From: Hippophae tibetana | Taxonomy: Eukaryota; Streptophyta; Magnoliopsida; Rosales; Elaeagnaceae | Direction: 5' to 3' | Length of the DNA: 64,000 bases | Assembly: GCA_037013495.1 (NCBI GenBank) | Contig: CM072806.1 | Span: 20,845,501 to 20,909,500, forward strand | In this document: positions 24,325 through 36,168 of the stretch, one piece after another | Numbering within the stretch: position 1 is the stretch's first letter | Layout: each line of letters starts with the position of its first letter | Notes under the pieces: model-generated | Databases searched by the model: none | Seen by the model: the letters and a program-made list of their open reading frames with translations, nothing else | What the model was told of the DNA's origin: nothing | Translations under genes and position numbers: made by a program

Positions 24325-24743
24325 TCAACCAAGAATTAATGGGATATCTTCGTCTTCATCCTTATATAACACCACAAAATTAGTAGGAAAAATAAATTTA
24401 CCCATCTTTACCAATACATCTTCTATGATTCCATGTGGATACTTGATGGATCGGTCTACTAGTTGCAAAGAAATTATTATTTGTTTCATCTTTGCTAGTC
24501 CCAATTTCCTATAAATAGACAATGACATAAGATTAATGCTAGTACCAAGATAACATAAAAATTTATCAAAAATGAATTTCCAATAGTGCAAGGAAAATTG
24601 AAACTCCTTGGATCTTTTAATTTTTGAGGTAATTTCTTTTTAATAATGGCACTACATTCTTCAAAAAACTTCACTATTTCGAACTCTTCCAACCTTCTCT
24701 TCTTGGACATGATATCCTTCAGAAATTTGGCATAATTTGGCAT
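24325..24743 (-). pseudogene. Athila protease region
   Basis: It contains NLMSLSIYRKLGLAKMKQ, LQLVDRSIKYPHGIIEDVLV and then KFIFPTNFVVL..DED.DIPLILG, the Athila protease block with the IPLILG motif. The catalytic 'DLGAS' position reads YLGTS, with Asp lost. A frame change at about 24,590 joins it to the upstream NYAKFLKDIMSKKRRLEE segment. Confidence 0.75.
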
Positions 24744-25023
24744 TTTTTCAAGGCATTTGGAAAAGGAATATTTATGTGATTTTCTTAAAGATATCCAAAA
24801 ACTTAGAAAATTGTTTATCTATTTTTTGTTTTTGAAAGCGTTGAGGATAATGAGGTAGAATATAGAGAATATAAGGATTTTCAGGAAATGAAATTGATGG
24901 AGACATGTTAGTCTATCTTATTATATCATTAACAATTTTCTTTTCTTCTACTTTATTATTGCTTTGGCCATTGTTTGGAGTTGTAAGGGTGGACTCGGTT
25001 TCCTTTAATGGTGACCTCTCAAT

Positions 25024-26160
25024 TTATCTTTCACTCCTAAGTGTAATGGTCTTGATTTGTTCCTTTGGATTCACTTTTGTATTGCTAGGAAAAGTTCCTC
25101 TTTGTTGAACATTGATGGTTATGGCTAGTTTTCTAATTTGCACACCCATATTGCTACAATGAGTCCCAATGTTATCCAACCGTGAATCATTCTTTTTAAA
25201 CCTTTCTTTGGTCTCCTCAACAAAGGAAACTATGGCATACTCAAGTGACATTTTCTTCTCGCTTGGTTGACTATCAAACCCTAGAGGAGGTTGTAACATA
25301 TTCTTTGTGTTTCCATAAAAAAATTCTCATGATTTTGAAGCCTTGGATGGTAATAATTTTGCATAGGATTACCACAATAGTTGTAGTTCAGATTGTTGAT
25401 GTATTGAACCTATTCTTGACTTGCTTTATTCATCAGAACTATCATACTTGAATCTGCAACATATTCTATACTTTGTGGTATTCTTTGAGTTGTCAAGGCT
25501 GAAATCTAATGAGATAGAGAAGCTACTTGAGCTAAAAAGACAGCAAATAACTCTAATTTATAAATCCTGGTAACTTTCTTAGCCATAGATCTTTCAGTTG
25601 TCCATTGATAGTTATTGGAGGCCAATTTCTTCCAAAAGAAAAGTAGCACCCTCAGCTATCTTTGACATCAAAGTTCCACAAGAAGTAGCATCAACTATGG
25701 TTCTAGTTTGCCTATTTAACCCATTATAGAACATCTGAACTTGCAACCAAACTGGCAATCAATGTTGAGGGCAATGCCAAATCATATCTTTATATTTTTC
25801 CCATGCTTCATAAAGTGTCTCAAATTCATTTTGTCTAAATTGAGCAATCTCATTCCTGAGTTGGGCTGTTTTTGCATATGGAAAGAATTTAGCAAGAAAC
25901 TTTTCTACCATGTCTTGCTAACTAGTGATGCTTCCCGGTTGTAGAGATTGTTGCCAACTTCTAACCTTGTCCCTCAATGAAAAAGGAAATAATATCAGTC
26001 TAATGGTGTTTTCAGTAACACCATTCATCTTGACAGTGCCACAAATCTCCATGAACATCGCCAAATGAATATCGGGATCATCAAATGGAGATTCACTAAA
26101 TTGGACTTGATGCACCATGCTAATCAATGTCGGTTTAAGCTCAAAATTATTGGCATTAAT
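25024..26160 (-). pseudogene. Athila gag remnant
   Basis: The stretch 26,127-25,918 reads VQFSESPFDDPDIHLAMFME, ICGTVKMNGVTENTIRL and LFPFSLRDKVRSWQQSLQPG, a close match to the Athila gag N-terminal domain. Downstream segments (25,299-25,024) hold C-terminal gag with 'IGTHCSNMGVQIRKLA'. Stops interrupt it. Confidence 0.8.
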
Positions 26161-26487
26161 GGTCTAGCATCTTACATTTGGGTAATTTTCATTTACAATT
26201 GACCTTACATAATCCTTCAAGGTGTGTGGCGATGTATTTTGTTATCCTTTAATCATGGCTAGTACTTTCTTTTTTCTTTGTGATCTGAAAGTCCTTTCAA
26301 TCTCCAGATCAAAAAGAATAATGTTTCAAGTTTTAGCATGGCATATCCAACTTCAAAAAAACACTTAGAGAAAACAATATATAAATATAAATGAATATAA
26401 TATAATTCTAAATTAAAACCAAGATTACTTTGTATCGATATTGGAAAAAATAAAAAAAATCATTCCTTGCCAATAGTGTCAAAAACT

Positions 26488-27524
26488 TGATCGATGCAAG
26501 TGCACAACACCATAGTTTTATGATAAAGTGATAAGAAGAGTATCATCCTCAAGAATTGGTAACTTACTTTTCAAAAATACCAAAATTATACTAATCTCAA
26601 TTTATCTAGAAAAATTACTAAGGTTGTTGTAATTGAAATTTTAAAATAAAAGCAATTTAAATAAAATGGGCAAAAGAAAATAAATATGTTGTTCAAAAAT
26701 AAAATTAATTCTCTCTGTTTGTTAGCAATCTCTAAAAAACATCCCAAAGTCTCTTTCAATAGTCAATTTAAAATATTATTGTTCATTAATTTACACAAGA
26801 CTATGCAATTTAATAAAGCAAGAAAGCATTAAGACCAATGGTTTTAAAACTACACAAATTCATACAACTCTTTAAATCTCTATATTTACCTATGCTGAAA
26901 TATTCTAGATCTGTCATATAATTCCCTCTTTCGATAGTAAATCACAAGACTAAAATAATCTAATTAATGGTTAGTTAATTAGAAGCAATAAACTTAGAAT
27001 AAATCATACAAACATGAAAATAAATAATTCAAATTAACATAGAAAATCAAGCATAGTTGGAATTAAATTACATCTTTTTCTTAGAATAAAAAATACTTAG
27101 TTCATGCTAAAAATTAAATTAAACATAAATGAATTCACCATAATTTTTCCGAGAAGAATTGAAAGAAAAGTGAATCGCAAAAAGAATCTACTTTCATGTC
27201 TTCTCCCGCGTTTTCTTTTTCTTTTATTTTCATGGTCTACGTAACTTCTGAATTTTCTGTTTATTTCTCCTTTCTACACCGTTTCTTTCCTTATATACAT
27301 ATTTAGATAAATCTTAATTTAAATTTTATTTAAATAAATCTTTATTAAAATTTGAGAGTCCTTAGATGATATGCTTCTAAAATTTTGGACCTTCAGTTTC
27401 TTCAAATATGCAATAAAATTTAAATAATAATAATATAGTTTAAAATCAATAAAAAATAAATAAAATTAGACTAAAGTTAAAGTTGAGAAGTGATAAATTA
27501 TGCCAAATTATGCAAGTTATCACA
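26488..27524 (-). repeat. 5' LTR of second gypsy element
   Basis: On the minus strand it begins TGTGATAACTTGCATAATTT and ends ...TTGCATCGATCA next to the primer-binding-like site. It lacks about 60 bp present in the left LTR (around 22,120-22,180). The outer ~280 bp has no counterpart in the left LTR. Confidence 0.75.
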
Positions 27525-28038
27525 CTACTTGTGGAGGATTTCTCTCTTCTACATAAGATAATACTACATTGCTTATAAAGCTAAGTGATGATGTATCCTT
27601 GACTTTTATAAAAATATTCCTACTATCTTTGGAGTTTATACTTATTATCAATGAAAACCTTTATTGGTTAATGGTGTTAAGTTTCCATTCATTGATATGT
27701 TTTCTTTCCTATGGCTATAATACTAATATAAGGGTTAGCCTATTTGAACACTAATTGTTACTTCATGTGGATTATTATTTAAAACTAAATCTTTAAGTTC
27801 TTCATCGAACCATTGACTTAACTCTATAATTTCCTTATGTTTTTTTGTCCTTTTTGACAATTTCCAATGTTGCTTCTAGATTTATACATTCATCATTAGG
27901 TTTTTTATAAAGACCAAGTCTTCTTTTCTTTTCTTTTTGTAAAATAACCTATTAGTCCTTGAAGATTTTCAATGACCTTAGCTTTTCTTGGATTTATTTT
28001 GAAGTTTTCCTTAAGGATTGCTTGAAATAAATTACTAA

Positions 28039-28887
28039 GGTGGCGTTTGGTTTGTGGAATGGAATCGGAATCGGAATGCTATGGAATGGAAAGGAAACAA
28101 TGTTATTTGGTTTGACCACTAGAATCAAGCTCGGAATCAAGATTACAGTGTTTGGTTTGCCACTGGAATGAAATGAAAAAAAGTTGTAAATTACCTTAAT
28201 ACCCCTACATTCAGTAAAGTTCAAATAATATCATTTAATTACTATTTTTTTGTCAGAAAAAATACATTATTGAAATCATTATTTTTCTAAATAATTATTA
28301 ATTAATTAAAAAGAAATATATTATTAAAATTATTATTTTTCTAAATAGGGTTTGGGGTTTTGAGGTTTGGGATGTGGGATTTAGGGTTTAGGATTTAGGA
28401 TTTGGGGTTATATTTATGGGTTAAGGTTTAGGGTTAAAATTATTATTTTCCTAAAAAGGGTTTAGGGTTTTAGGATTTGGAATTTGGGGTTTAGGATTTA
28501 GGGTTTTAGGACTTATGTTTTAGGGTTTTGGGTTTTGGGATTTCTGTTTTAGGATTTAAGGTTTAGGGTTTAGGGTTTAGGGATTTGTGGTTTAAGGTTT
28601 TAGGATTTGTATTTAGGGTTTTGGAATTTAGGGTTTAGGGTTTAGAGTTTTGGAATTTTGGGTTTGGGAATTTGGGATTTGAGTTTAAGGTTATATTTTA
28701 GGTGAGGGTAAAATTGGGAAAAAATTAGATGGGAATGAAATTATGATTACTAAAGGGGGGAGAAGGAATTGATTCCTTCTCCTTTAGTAATCGATTCCAT
28801 TCCGTCAGCCTATTCTGTCCAACCAAACACACAAAATGGAAGGAATCAATTCTGATTCTTTTTCATTCCCTCCAACCTAACATGGGG
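28039..28887 (+). mobile_element. Telomere-like MITE copy 1 (TAA target duplication)
   Basis: This 849 bp element is flanked by TAA at 28,036-28,038 and 28,888-28,890. The left end is GGTGGCGTTTGGTT; the right end read in reverse is CCCCATGTTAGGTTGG. They form imperfect inverted repeats that continue through a 'GGAATGGAATC' type block. The middle (about 28,345-28,690) is a degenerate TTTAGGG array. TAA duplications and short inverted ends fit PIF/Harbinger-type MITEs. There is no ORF. Confidence 0.75.
28345..28690 (+). repeat. Degenerate telomere-like (TTTAGGG) tract
   Basis: Dozens of variants of the plant telomere repeat (TTTAGGG, TTTTGGG, ATTTGGG, TTTAAGG) occur in one orientation inside MITE copy 1. 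No longer perfect array is present in this copy. Confidence 0.9.
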
Positions 28888-30639
28888 TAATTGTTTAAAA
28901 TAAATTTGATCTTTAAAACATTCTTATTTTTCTGCCTTTTTTTTCTCTTACTCATATATAAACCAAAGTTTGATTTCTTTGTTTTTATTTTCTTATTTCT
29001 TAGTTATATAAATTTTATAAAAAAATGTTTAATTATTCAAGATCTTTAATTGACTTAAAATTATAATTATCATTCTTGAATTTAATGGGTTACCACCATT
29101 TTTTCTTCTGTTATTCGTTTTTTTTTGTTACACTTAATATGCCTTAGCTTGTTCCAACCTTAATATCCTTCTAGAAATGGATAACCTCTTGCATACGTAC
29201 ATTGTCTGGTGCTCAAATTAGACTTACTGAAGAATTGGAAAAAGATTATTGCATTCTATTTTATTCATAATATTGATAATTATTACAAGTCCTAAAGCCA
29301 ATTAAGAACCGTGATAGGGTTCTTAGCCACTCATAATTTTTAAATACATAATTGTTAGATGAATAAATTTTTAGAGTAGAGTATTTGCTATTGCCATAGT
29401 TGTGTGTTTTCAACTAATGAAAATGAGATATCCTTTTATAGAATATGGAAGGAAATCACAGTTCACTCTACCTTTAATTATTATCACCTAGCTTTCTACT
29501 TTTGGCATCAATGTTATGCCATACATTTCTCTAGCATGAATTTCCAATTAAAGATGTGGGTATACATCTTTATTCTCTTTTTTTCGTTTTCTACCGACAA
29601 TTATTTCGATGATGTAGCTAATGATGCATTTTTATCATCATAATAACATAACTCCTTTGTTTCTTAGTAAATTTTTAGCATGTTACTATTGAAGTTTGCT
29701 TCGAACTTACTAAGTAATGCACCATCTTCTTCTATGATGGTCATATTGTTGTGAGAAGTGATTATAACTTTATTGGTAAAATAATTTACCATGAATTTCG
29801 AAGAGTTATCAATTTTTTTGAGTTCATGATCAATTTGATTTAGCATATGTCCTCTTAACATATAGAGTTCTTCTATATCAAATTCATTTTTCTAGAAATA
29901 CCTTTGGTTTGGGAACTTCTCTTTTAGTATTGGCAATCCCTAATTTGATAAAATGGTAAGGACTAACATAATATTTTTCATTTTAGTCCATGAGTAAACT
30001 AAAAAAAAAATTGAGATACATAGCATGTGAGTTGCTATGATATTTTTCTTGAAATTTTATATATCCTTCTTAAAAAATTTAGAGAAATAATTTAACTCAT
30101 TTAAATTAATTCCTAAATAAAGGTTCTCAATTAAACCTACCTAGAAGGATTTAAAAATAAAAAAATATCAGCTTCTTCAAATATAATAAATTTACTTTCT
30201 ATAGGGAACTCTTTTTCAATGGTATTAAATTTCAAATCTTTGATCTGTTTCTAAGTATATTTTTTTGGTTAAGTTGTAGAAATTCAATCGTTATTGTCTG
30301 CTTAAGTTCTTGTATTCATCGTTTTGTCTTCTACGATCAATGTCTTTCTGGGAAATGCTTCCTTGAATAATATTGGTGGTCCTACTATCTTTCTTAGAAT
30401 TTTCAGCATATTGAATGGAATTTGTTGTTATTGTAATGCTATAGAGTATTTTTTTGAATATATCTTCTAGTGATAATAGTTTAGGTACTTTAGAGTTTGT
30501 ATAACTACCTTCACTTTTAATTCTATTAGTGAAGGCTTTGTGAGTTAATCCACCAAATCTAGTCGTACGTCTCATTGTACTCATGTCTGTATGTTGTCTT
30601 TCCATGTACCAAACATGGTATATTTTATTTTACTTACTG

Positions 30640-31822
30640 TATATGTCTTCCTCTATATAAGGTTAGTTACTGCAGATCAGTAATTCATACACACACACAC
30701 ACACACATAGTTAGATGCATGTTATAGGCAAATATGTTTACACACACCACGAGGTTGGTTTTCATAGTGTCTATGCTAGGTTGATAGTGTTGGTTTTTGG
30801 CGAACGAGAATGCAAGTGAGCTGATGTTGTTTCTCGTGATGTTTGGATTATTTTAGGTGCAGAAATTTGTAGATTTTACTCAAATTTTTGGAAACAAAAA
30901 ATGTGACATTTTACACACCGAGCCAACAAGCTCACTAGAGACCTCACTAAAGGTGGTAACGAGGTAGTGCTAAGGTGGCTGATGAGGTGGGAAATCCGAG
31001 TACTATAAATACCCTGCTCATTTCGCTTCTCTTTACCCCTTGTTTCAAGAACTAAAACTCTACAAAAATTCACTTTTAGATTTATATATGTTATCAAAAT
31101 TATTTTGGATAGACAATATTTACTTGTGGATTGCTTTGTGTGTTTAGTAATAAAATCGTAGGATATGTGCGCATATGATTTAACTATATGTCTCTTGTAC
31201 ACAATTTGATTATAATGGTGGATTGTGTGTTCCTTGAGAGTGTGACTTGATAAACTTTTAGTTACTGATCATCAATTACTAATCGTACCACATTGGATGG
31301 TGTTTGTTGTGGAGAATAGTTGGGTTCGAGTGTTGAACCAAATGGTTGCAAAAGTAGCATATGAAGAGTAGTAGTAAACAGTTTGGATGGAGATCCTTAT
31401 GGATAGAGGTAATAGTGGTTTGATTGTCCATTAATTCTAAAACATGTTTTACTGTTTAGTAAATTATTTATTGCTGAGTGGTTGCCTTAAGAAACCCAAG
31501 GATGTTACTATATAAATACAATCTCTATATAGGTTTACCTCATTATATCGCTTGTTATGTATGATTTGTTATCATATTAGTACATTTGAGTTTAAGATGT
31601 GTATGTTACAACATACTAAAAGCTTAAACTCTAATTAAAAATCTGTTGTATTCTTCCCTACTTTCTATTGAATTCATATAATATCTACTATTCAAAGGTA
31701 TCTACTTATCTGATATTATATTACTTAAGTGTTTGATTTCCTAGTTGTGTGAATTAGACCTGAATCCTTAAGAAGTCTACTTGTCCTTATACTAGTTATG
31801 TACTGAGTTGTGTACTCTTTCA
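30640..31822 (+). repeat. Copia-type 5' LTR (copia-A)
   Basis: It is a promoter-bearing LTR with ACTATAAATACCC (about 30,998), ending ...CTTTCA at 31,822 just before a tRNA-Met-type primer-binding site. Its start is uncertain: TGTTGG at 30,788 is one candidate, but similarity to 45,390-45,720 extends left to about 30,640. It includes a (CA)n run near 30,690-30,708. Confidence 0.55.
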
Positions 31823-31824
31823 AT

Positions 31825-31838
31825 TGGTATCAAAGTCA
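31825..31838 (+). other. Primer-binding site, tRNA-Met type
   Basis: TGGTATCAAAGTC follows the LTR by two bases and matches the plant copia consensus TGGTATCAGAGC with few changes. Confidence 0.75.
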
Positions 31839-32099
31839 ATGCACCCTTTTGGACTTAATCACTTCAGTGTTGATCTTGTTAACTTATGCCTTCACACACA
31901 CACACATTCTTTCTAATGGGGTCACGAGAATGAGGCAATATAGGTAAACTTTTTTTTTTCAAGGGGCTGAACTATGCCTATTAGAAATCTCAAATGAGGG
32001 CCTTCTTGTGGTCCCAAGGAGACAACGTGTTAAAACCCTACCGAATAATACTGTCATTTTGAAACCAATGATTGAATGAACTAAATAAGAATCTAAATA

Positions 32100-34330
32100 T
32101 TATGAATTGAATAGTAAGGGTTTGTATGCTATCATCATGGCTTTGTCACCAGATGAATATAGAAGAATTCATAGTTGCACTTCATCAAAACAAGCTTGGG
32201 ATATCCTTGAGACAACTCATGAAAGGATGTATGTTGTTAAGAAGTCTAGAATGCTTAAGCTAAATAGAGACCTTGATATGTACATTATACAAGAAGATGA
32301 GACATTTGACCAATTTTATGCACGGTTCTCTAACAGTGTCAATTGTTCTTACAACTTGGTAAACTTATTAGCGAAGAAAAGTAGATAGAAAAAATCATCC
32401 CCAATCTACCTTATATATTTCATGCTAAGGTTACTACACTTGAGTCATTATACAAACCTGGTGAGCTCTTTATGAATGAGCTAGTTAGTGACCTGCAAGT
32501 CTTTGAACTACATCACATGTTACCAAGGTAGGAATAAACCACTACTGAGAAGGGTAAGAACTTACCTCTCAAAACTACCAAAGGAAGTAACTCAAGCAAA
32601 GATGTTAATGCAATGATCTATAGTAATAACAAATTTGATCCTAATGAGGAGGAAATGACCTTCCTTGCCTAAAGATTTACCAAGTTCTTTAGAAAGAAGA
32701 AACCAACTTTTGAGATTATTGGAAAAGATGCTTCAAGTTCCAAATCATCAAAATCTATTAAAGTTGATGAAGACTTAAAAAATGAATATGAAAAGTTGAT
32801 TAAAGGACACTTGAATAAAATCAAATGCTTTGAATGTGGGAAGCCTAGTTATATTGTTGCAAGGTGCTTTTAGAAACAAAATCACATGAACAAGCATGCT
32901 ATGAAAGCTGAGATTACTATTTCAGATAGTAACAATAGTAATGATGAGGATGGCCCAAATTTTCTAGCCTTTACTACCTCTAGTAACGTTATTGATCTTC
33001 TGACTACTACCTCAAAAGTTCAAGAGGTAACTCATGATGATGATAAGTAAGATGAGTTGCATAACTTCTACAATGCTCTCCTATTGGAGCACATCAAGTC
33101 TGAAAAGGAAAAGAAAAAGGCCTTGGAAATCATTGACGAGAAGAAGTACAAGATGGGTGCTTTGAAGAAAAATAATGAGGAAAAGAAGTCTTCTATTGAT
33201 GACCAACAAATTGATATGACCGAAAAATGTGAGGTTATACAAAGGAGACATTCAAATTTGCTTGAGAAACTTAATACAAATATTGAAAAAGTTAGAAAAC
33301 TTGAGGAACAACTGAAGGTTCCTATATCTAGTAAAACTACACAGCTATTGTAAGTACTACTCCCTCTTTTGATCAAGATGTCGAGGTAGAAAGATTGAAG
33401 AAGAAGATAATAGTTCTAGAGAGTGTAACGAATACATGGCATACTTCCTTACTAAGAAGGAAACTAAGATTAAACAATTAAATGACAAAAGTTGGGATTT
33501 TAAACAATTCAACAAATTATCTTAAAACATTTCTTAAAGAAAAAGAAGATTTGATTATTGCCTTAAAGGAAAAACAAGTCATTAGGAAGGAACTAGAGCA
33601 CTATACCTATAGTTTGAATAAAATGATGATTGCCCCGAAGAACCTAAATGATATTTTTAGCAACACAAAGACATTTTTGGACAAGTATGGTATTGGTTAC
33701 AATGATAAGGTTTCAACTTCCATAGTGGGCCCGACTAAGTTTGTGAAAGCTTCTAAAGAAAAATTGAAGTCTACTTCCATCATCCCAAGATGTAATTCTG
33801 TTATGTTCTTTTAGCCAAATCCTTCTAGCTAGGTGAACCCTTTACCTAAGGCTAGAACTTCCTGTCACTCTAGTAATGGTCTTCTAGCTCTACATATCGT
33901 CCTTTCTACTTGTCACCAAAAACTAGCACTTCTCGTTGCTCTAGTAATGGTATTCATCCTCTTCTCCTTCACGTACTACTTCTCGAAGTCAAGGACTTAG
34001 AATATCTAACTCTAATACTATTAGCCACCTTGCTAGGCATTTTCCTAGATACGTAAGAAGTACAATTCACAGTTCTCCTTCTTACTCACTCTCATATCCA
34101 ATGTCAGAATGTAACTATTATGGCTCATTTTAGCATATTCAAATTGGTTGCATCATGCACTTGAGACATAATGTGGAAAGAAATAACCTTGCATTTGAAC
34201 GACCATTTGGTTTGGCATATTTGAGTAACTCGTTAGGATTTTCAAGAAATAATAAAAAATAAAACCTTGAGTACCTTATATTTCACATGCTCGCATGACA
34301 CAAAGGCTATTTCCTAAATCAGTAGCCTCT
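32100..34330 (+). pseudogene. Copia gag with knuckle remnants and coiled coil (copia-A)
   Basis: The stretch 32,107-32,388 is a UBN2-type gag segment (LSPDEYRRIHSCTSSKQAWD, LETTHE, then LNRDLDMY..QEDETFDQFY.RF). A zinc knuckle at about 32,830 reads CFECGKPSYIVARC, where the knuckle His is replaced. The stretch 33,057-33,353 is a long Lys/Glu-rich coiled coil (EKEKKKALEIIDEKKYKMG and onward). The stretch 33,482-33,814 continues as a helical segment. A second knuckle-like CNYYG..HI lies near 34,110. No protease, integrase or RT follows, so pol has been lost. Stops and shifts separate the segments. Confidence 0.7.
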
Positions 34331-34732
34331 CATAAATACTTTAAACGAAGGGATGCTGTTTGATCACTATTTTTGGGTGATCCTTTCAAGAGTTGTTCTA
34401 TTCTTTTCTCTTATCTCTTTTGGTTCTAGTCATTCTTCTTATGACTTTTATCGTTTATCTATATGTTTTTTTTGTTTAAACACACTATTCAGCAAATTAT
34501 TTTATCCTACTTTCCTACCTTTTTAATTTTATCTATTGTTGTGATATTTGTTGCTTTATGGTTGAAAGGCTTTTTACATAAATGGATGTATGACTATTTT
34601 GACATGTGTTTCTCTAAGAGGTTGTATGACTAATATTTTACGAATAATTTATAAAATATAAAAAAAGGAAGAAAAACTTTTATTCTACACATGGAATAAC
34701 ATTGTGAATTTGTATGGTCATGCTTGAGAAGT

Positions 34733-36168
34733 TGATGACTCTACAAAAATAGAGTCATTAACGCACTTTTTTAATTAATATTTACTTGTTTTATTTAACA
34801 AATAGTATTTTTTCTAAAAAAAATTAAAATATAAACTTTTCAGTGAAAATGGGTGAAAATATAATTTTTGGAATTTTTCTAGATTTTTTATGAATTTTTA
34901 ACGTAGGACCAATCAAAAGTTGCCATGTGACATGCCACGCAAGCTGAGGAGCTGACTCGGCAAGCCACGCGGATGCCATGCAAGCACGGACTGCGAATCA
35001 CATTGCGCCATCCATTCGCGTGAATCACGTCGCACCACATGTTACTGACTCGATGAGCGTTGAGTCTGACCGGTCTCCCCTACCACCCATCGCTCCTTGA
35101 TTCACCCAATGAATTTCTATTGCCATGTGTCATGCTGTGATTGGTCAAAACTATCATTTTTGCTTGTTTTGATTGTAGCCCTTGATCTGAAGCTTATCGG
35201 ACGGTCCAGATCACACCTTAGCTTTATTTAAGCCCATAATCACTCAATAAACCCTAATTAGCCTCCATTAGCATAAATTTGGTCAATTTTTAGAGCTAAA
35301 AAAAGAAAAAAAATACAGAAAAATTGAATAAACGATACAATTTTGGTGGAGATTCAAGAGAAAATTAATTCTAGAATTTAAGAGATTGATTGTATTTCTT
35401 TTTCTACTCTTTTCTTTATTTATTTTATGTCTTTCTTTATGAAAAATATGAGCTTTATGAACAAAATTATGTGTAATTAATTTATTAATCTAGGGCTTTA
35501 TGAACCCAATTTTCACCATGTGATAATATAATATTTTACCCCAATTATAATTTAATTATATTATTTAATATGATTTGTATGCTATTAATTGTTTGGCCAA
35601 CAATTTATCTATAGAGGCAATTAAATAGATTTGAGAAAATTATTTAATTGTTTGTCTTGATTAAATAACATGCATAGTTTCTAGGCAGAGGTGTATGATT
35701 CTTATGTATGTGATCCATAATTGATGAACTTAATGAATAGTATGCAATTTAATTGGCATGAGAGTGTGATTAAATTAATTACTATATGGTGTGTAGTTTA
35801 CTTGTGAGAGAAATACATACTAGGTTAGATTTAATTGATCATGTAATTAATTGATATTATATGGGGGGATTTTAGCAATTCGCATGTTTAGAAAATTGGG
35901 GGATTAAGTATTCCTATATATTTTCTCATATATCTTTTTAGTTACCAAATTTGATTCAATTAATTATTGCTATTTAATTTTAGTTATTTTAATTTTGCTT
36001 CATTAAAATATAAAAACACCAAAAAAATTGATTTTTATTATTTTTAGTTTTAAAAATTAGTTTCTAATAAAATAATCTCTGTGGGAACGATCTTTTCTTA
36101 TTATTATATTACTTGTTACGATACGTATACTTGCGTATTCATTGCACACACAATTTGTGTGGCGATCA
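34733..36168 (+). mobile_element. Solo Ty3/gypsy LTR
   Basis: This 1.4 kb LTR starts TGATGACTC and ends GTGTGGCGATCA, with a GC-rich upstream part (34,910-35,090), a TTTATTTAAGCCC promoter-like box at about 35,223 and the typical 3' end 'TGTGGGAACGAT...CTTGTTACGATACG...ACTTGCGTATTCATTGC'. Flanks are GAAGT (34,728-34,732) and AAAGT (36,169-36,173), a 5 bp duplication with one change. No internal domain is present, so it is a solo LTR formed by LTR-LTR recombination. Confidence 0.75.

Larger units (their letters stand above)
21876..27524 (-). mobile_element. Athila-like Ty3/gypsy element with large internal deletion
   Basis: This minus-strand element of about 5.6 kb is flanked by CTACT at 21,871-21,875 and 27,525-27,529. 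A gag-protease-RT remnant is kept, but RNase H and most of integrase are gone. A primer-binding-like sequence at 26,465-26,484, read on the minus strand as TTTTTGACACTATTGGCAAG, resembles the tRNA-Asp type 'TTTTTGGCGCCGTTGCCGGG' used by Athila elements. The two LTRs match over their R/U5-like halves only; the U3 ends differ. It is inactive. Confidence 0.8.
27700..30605 (-). pseudogene. Unidentified degenerate minus-strand coding remnant, split by a MITE
   Basis: Several minus-strand open segments line up: 30,605-30,291 (starts MERQHTDMSTMRR, contains KLLSLEDIFKKILYSITIT), about 30,250-30,190 (FPIESKFIIFEEADIFLFLN), 29,861-29,664 (MLRGHMLNQIDHELKKID) and 28,020-27,850 (ENFKINPRKAKVIENLQGLI, then a Lys/Arg-rich stretch). 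Frames are broken. I do not recognise the family. A viral-type origin, such as an endogenous pararetrovirus fragment, is only a guess. The MITE at 28,039-28,887 interrupts it. Confidence 0.25.

Noticed and set aside
28345..28690. Telomere-like repeats as an old chromosome end or fusion point
   Set aside because: The same arrays occur several times in this window, always inside elements with shared ends and, in complete copies, short target duplications. A mobile element explains them better.
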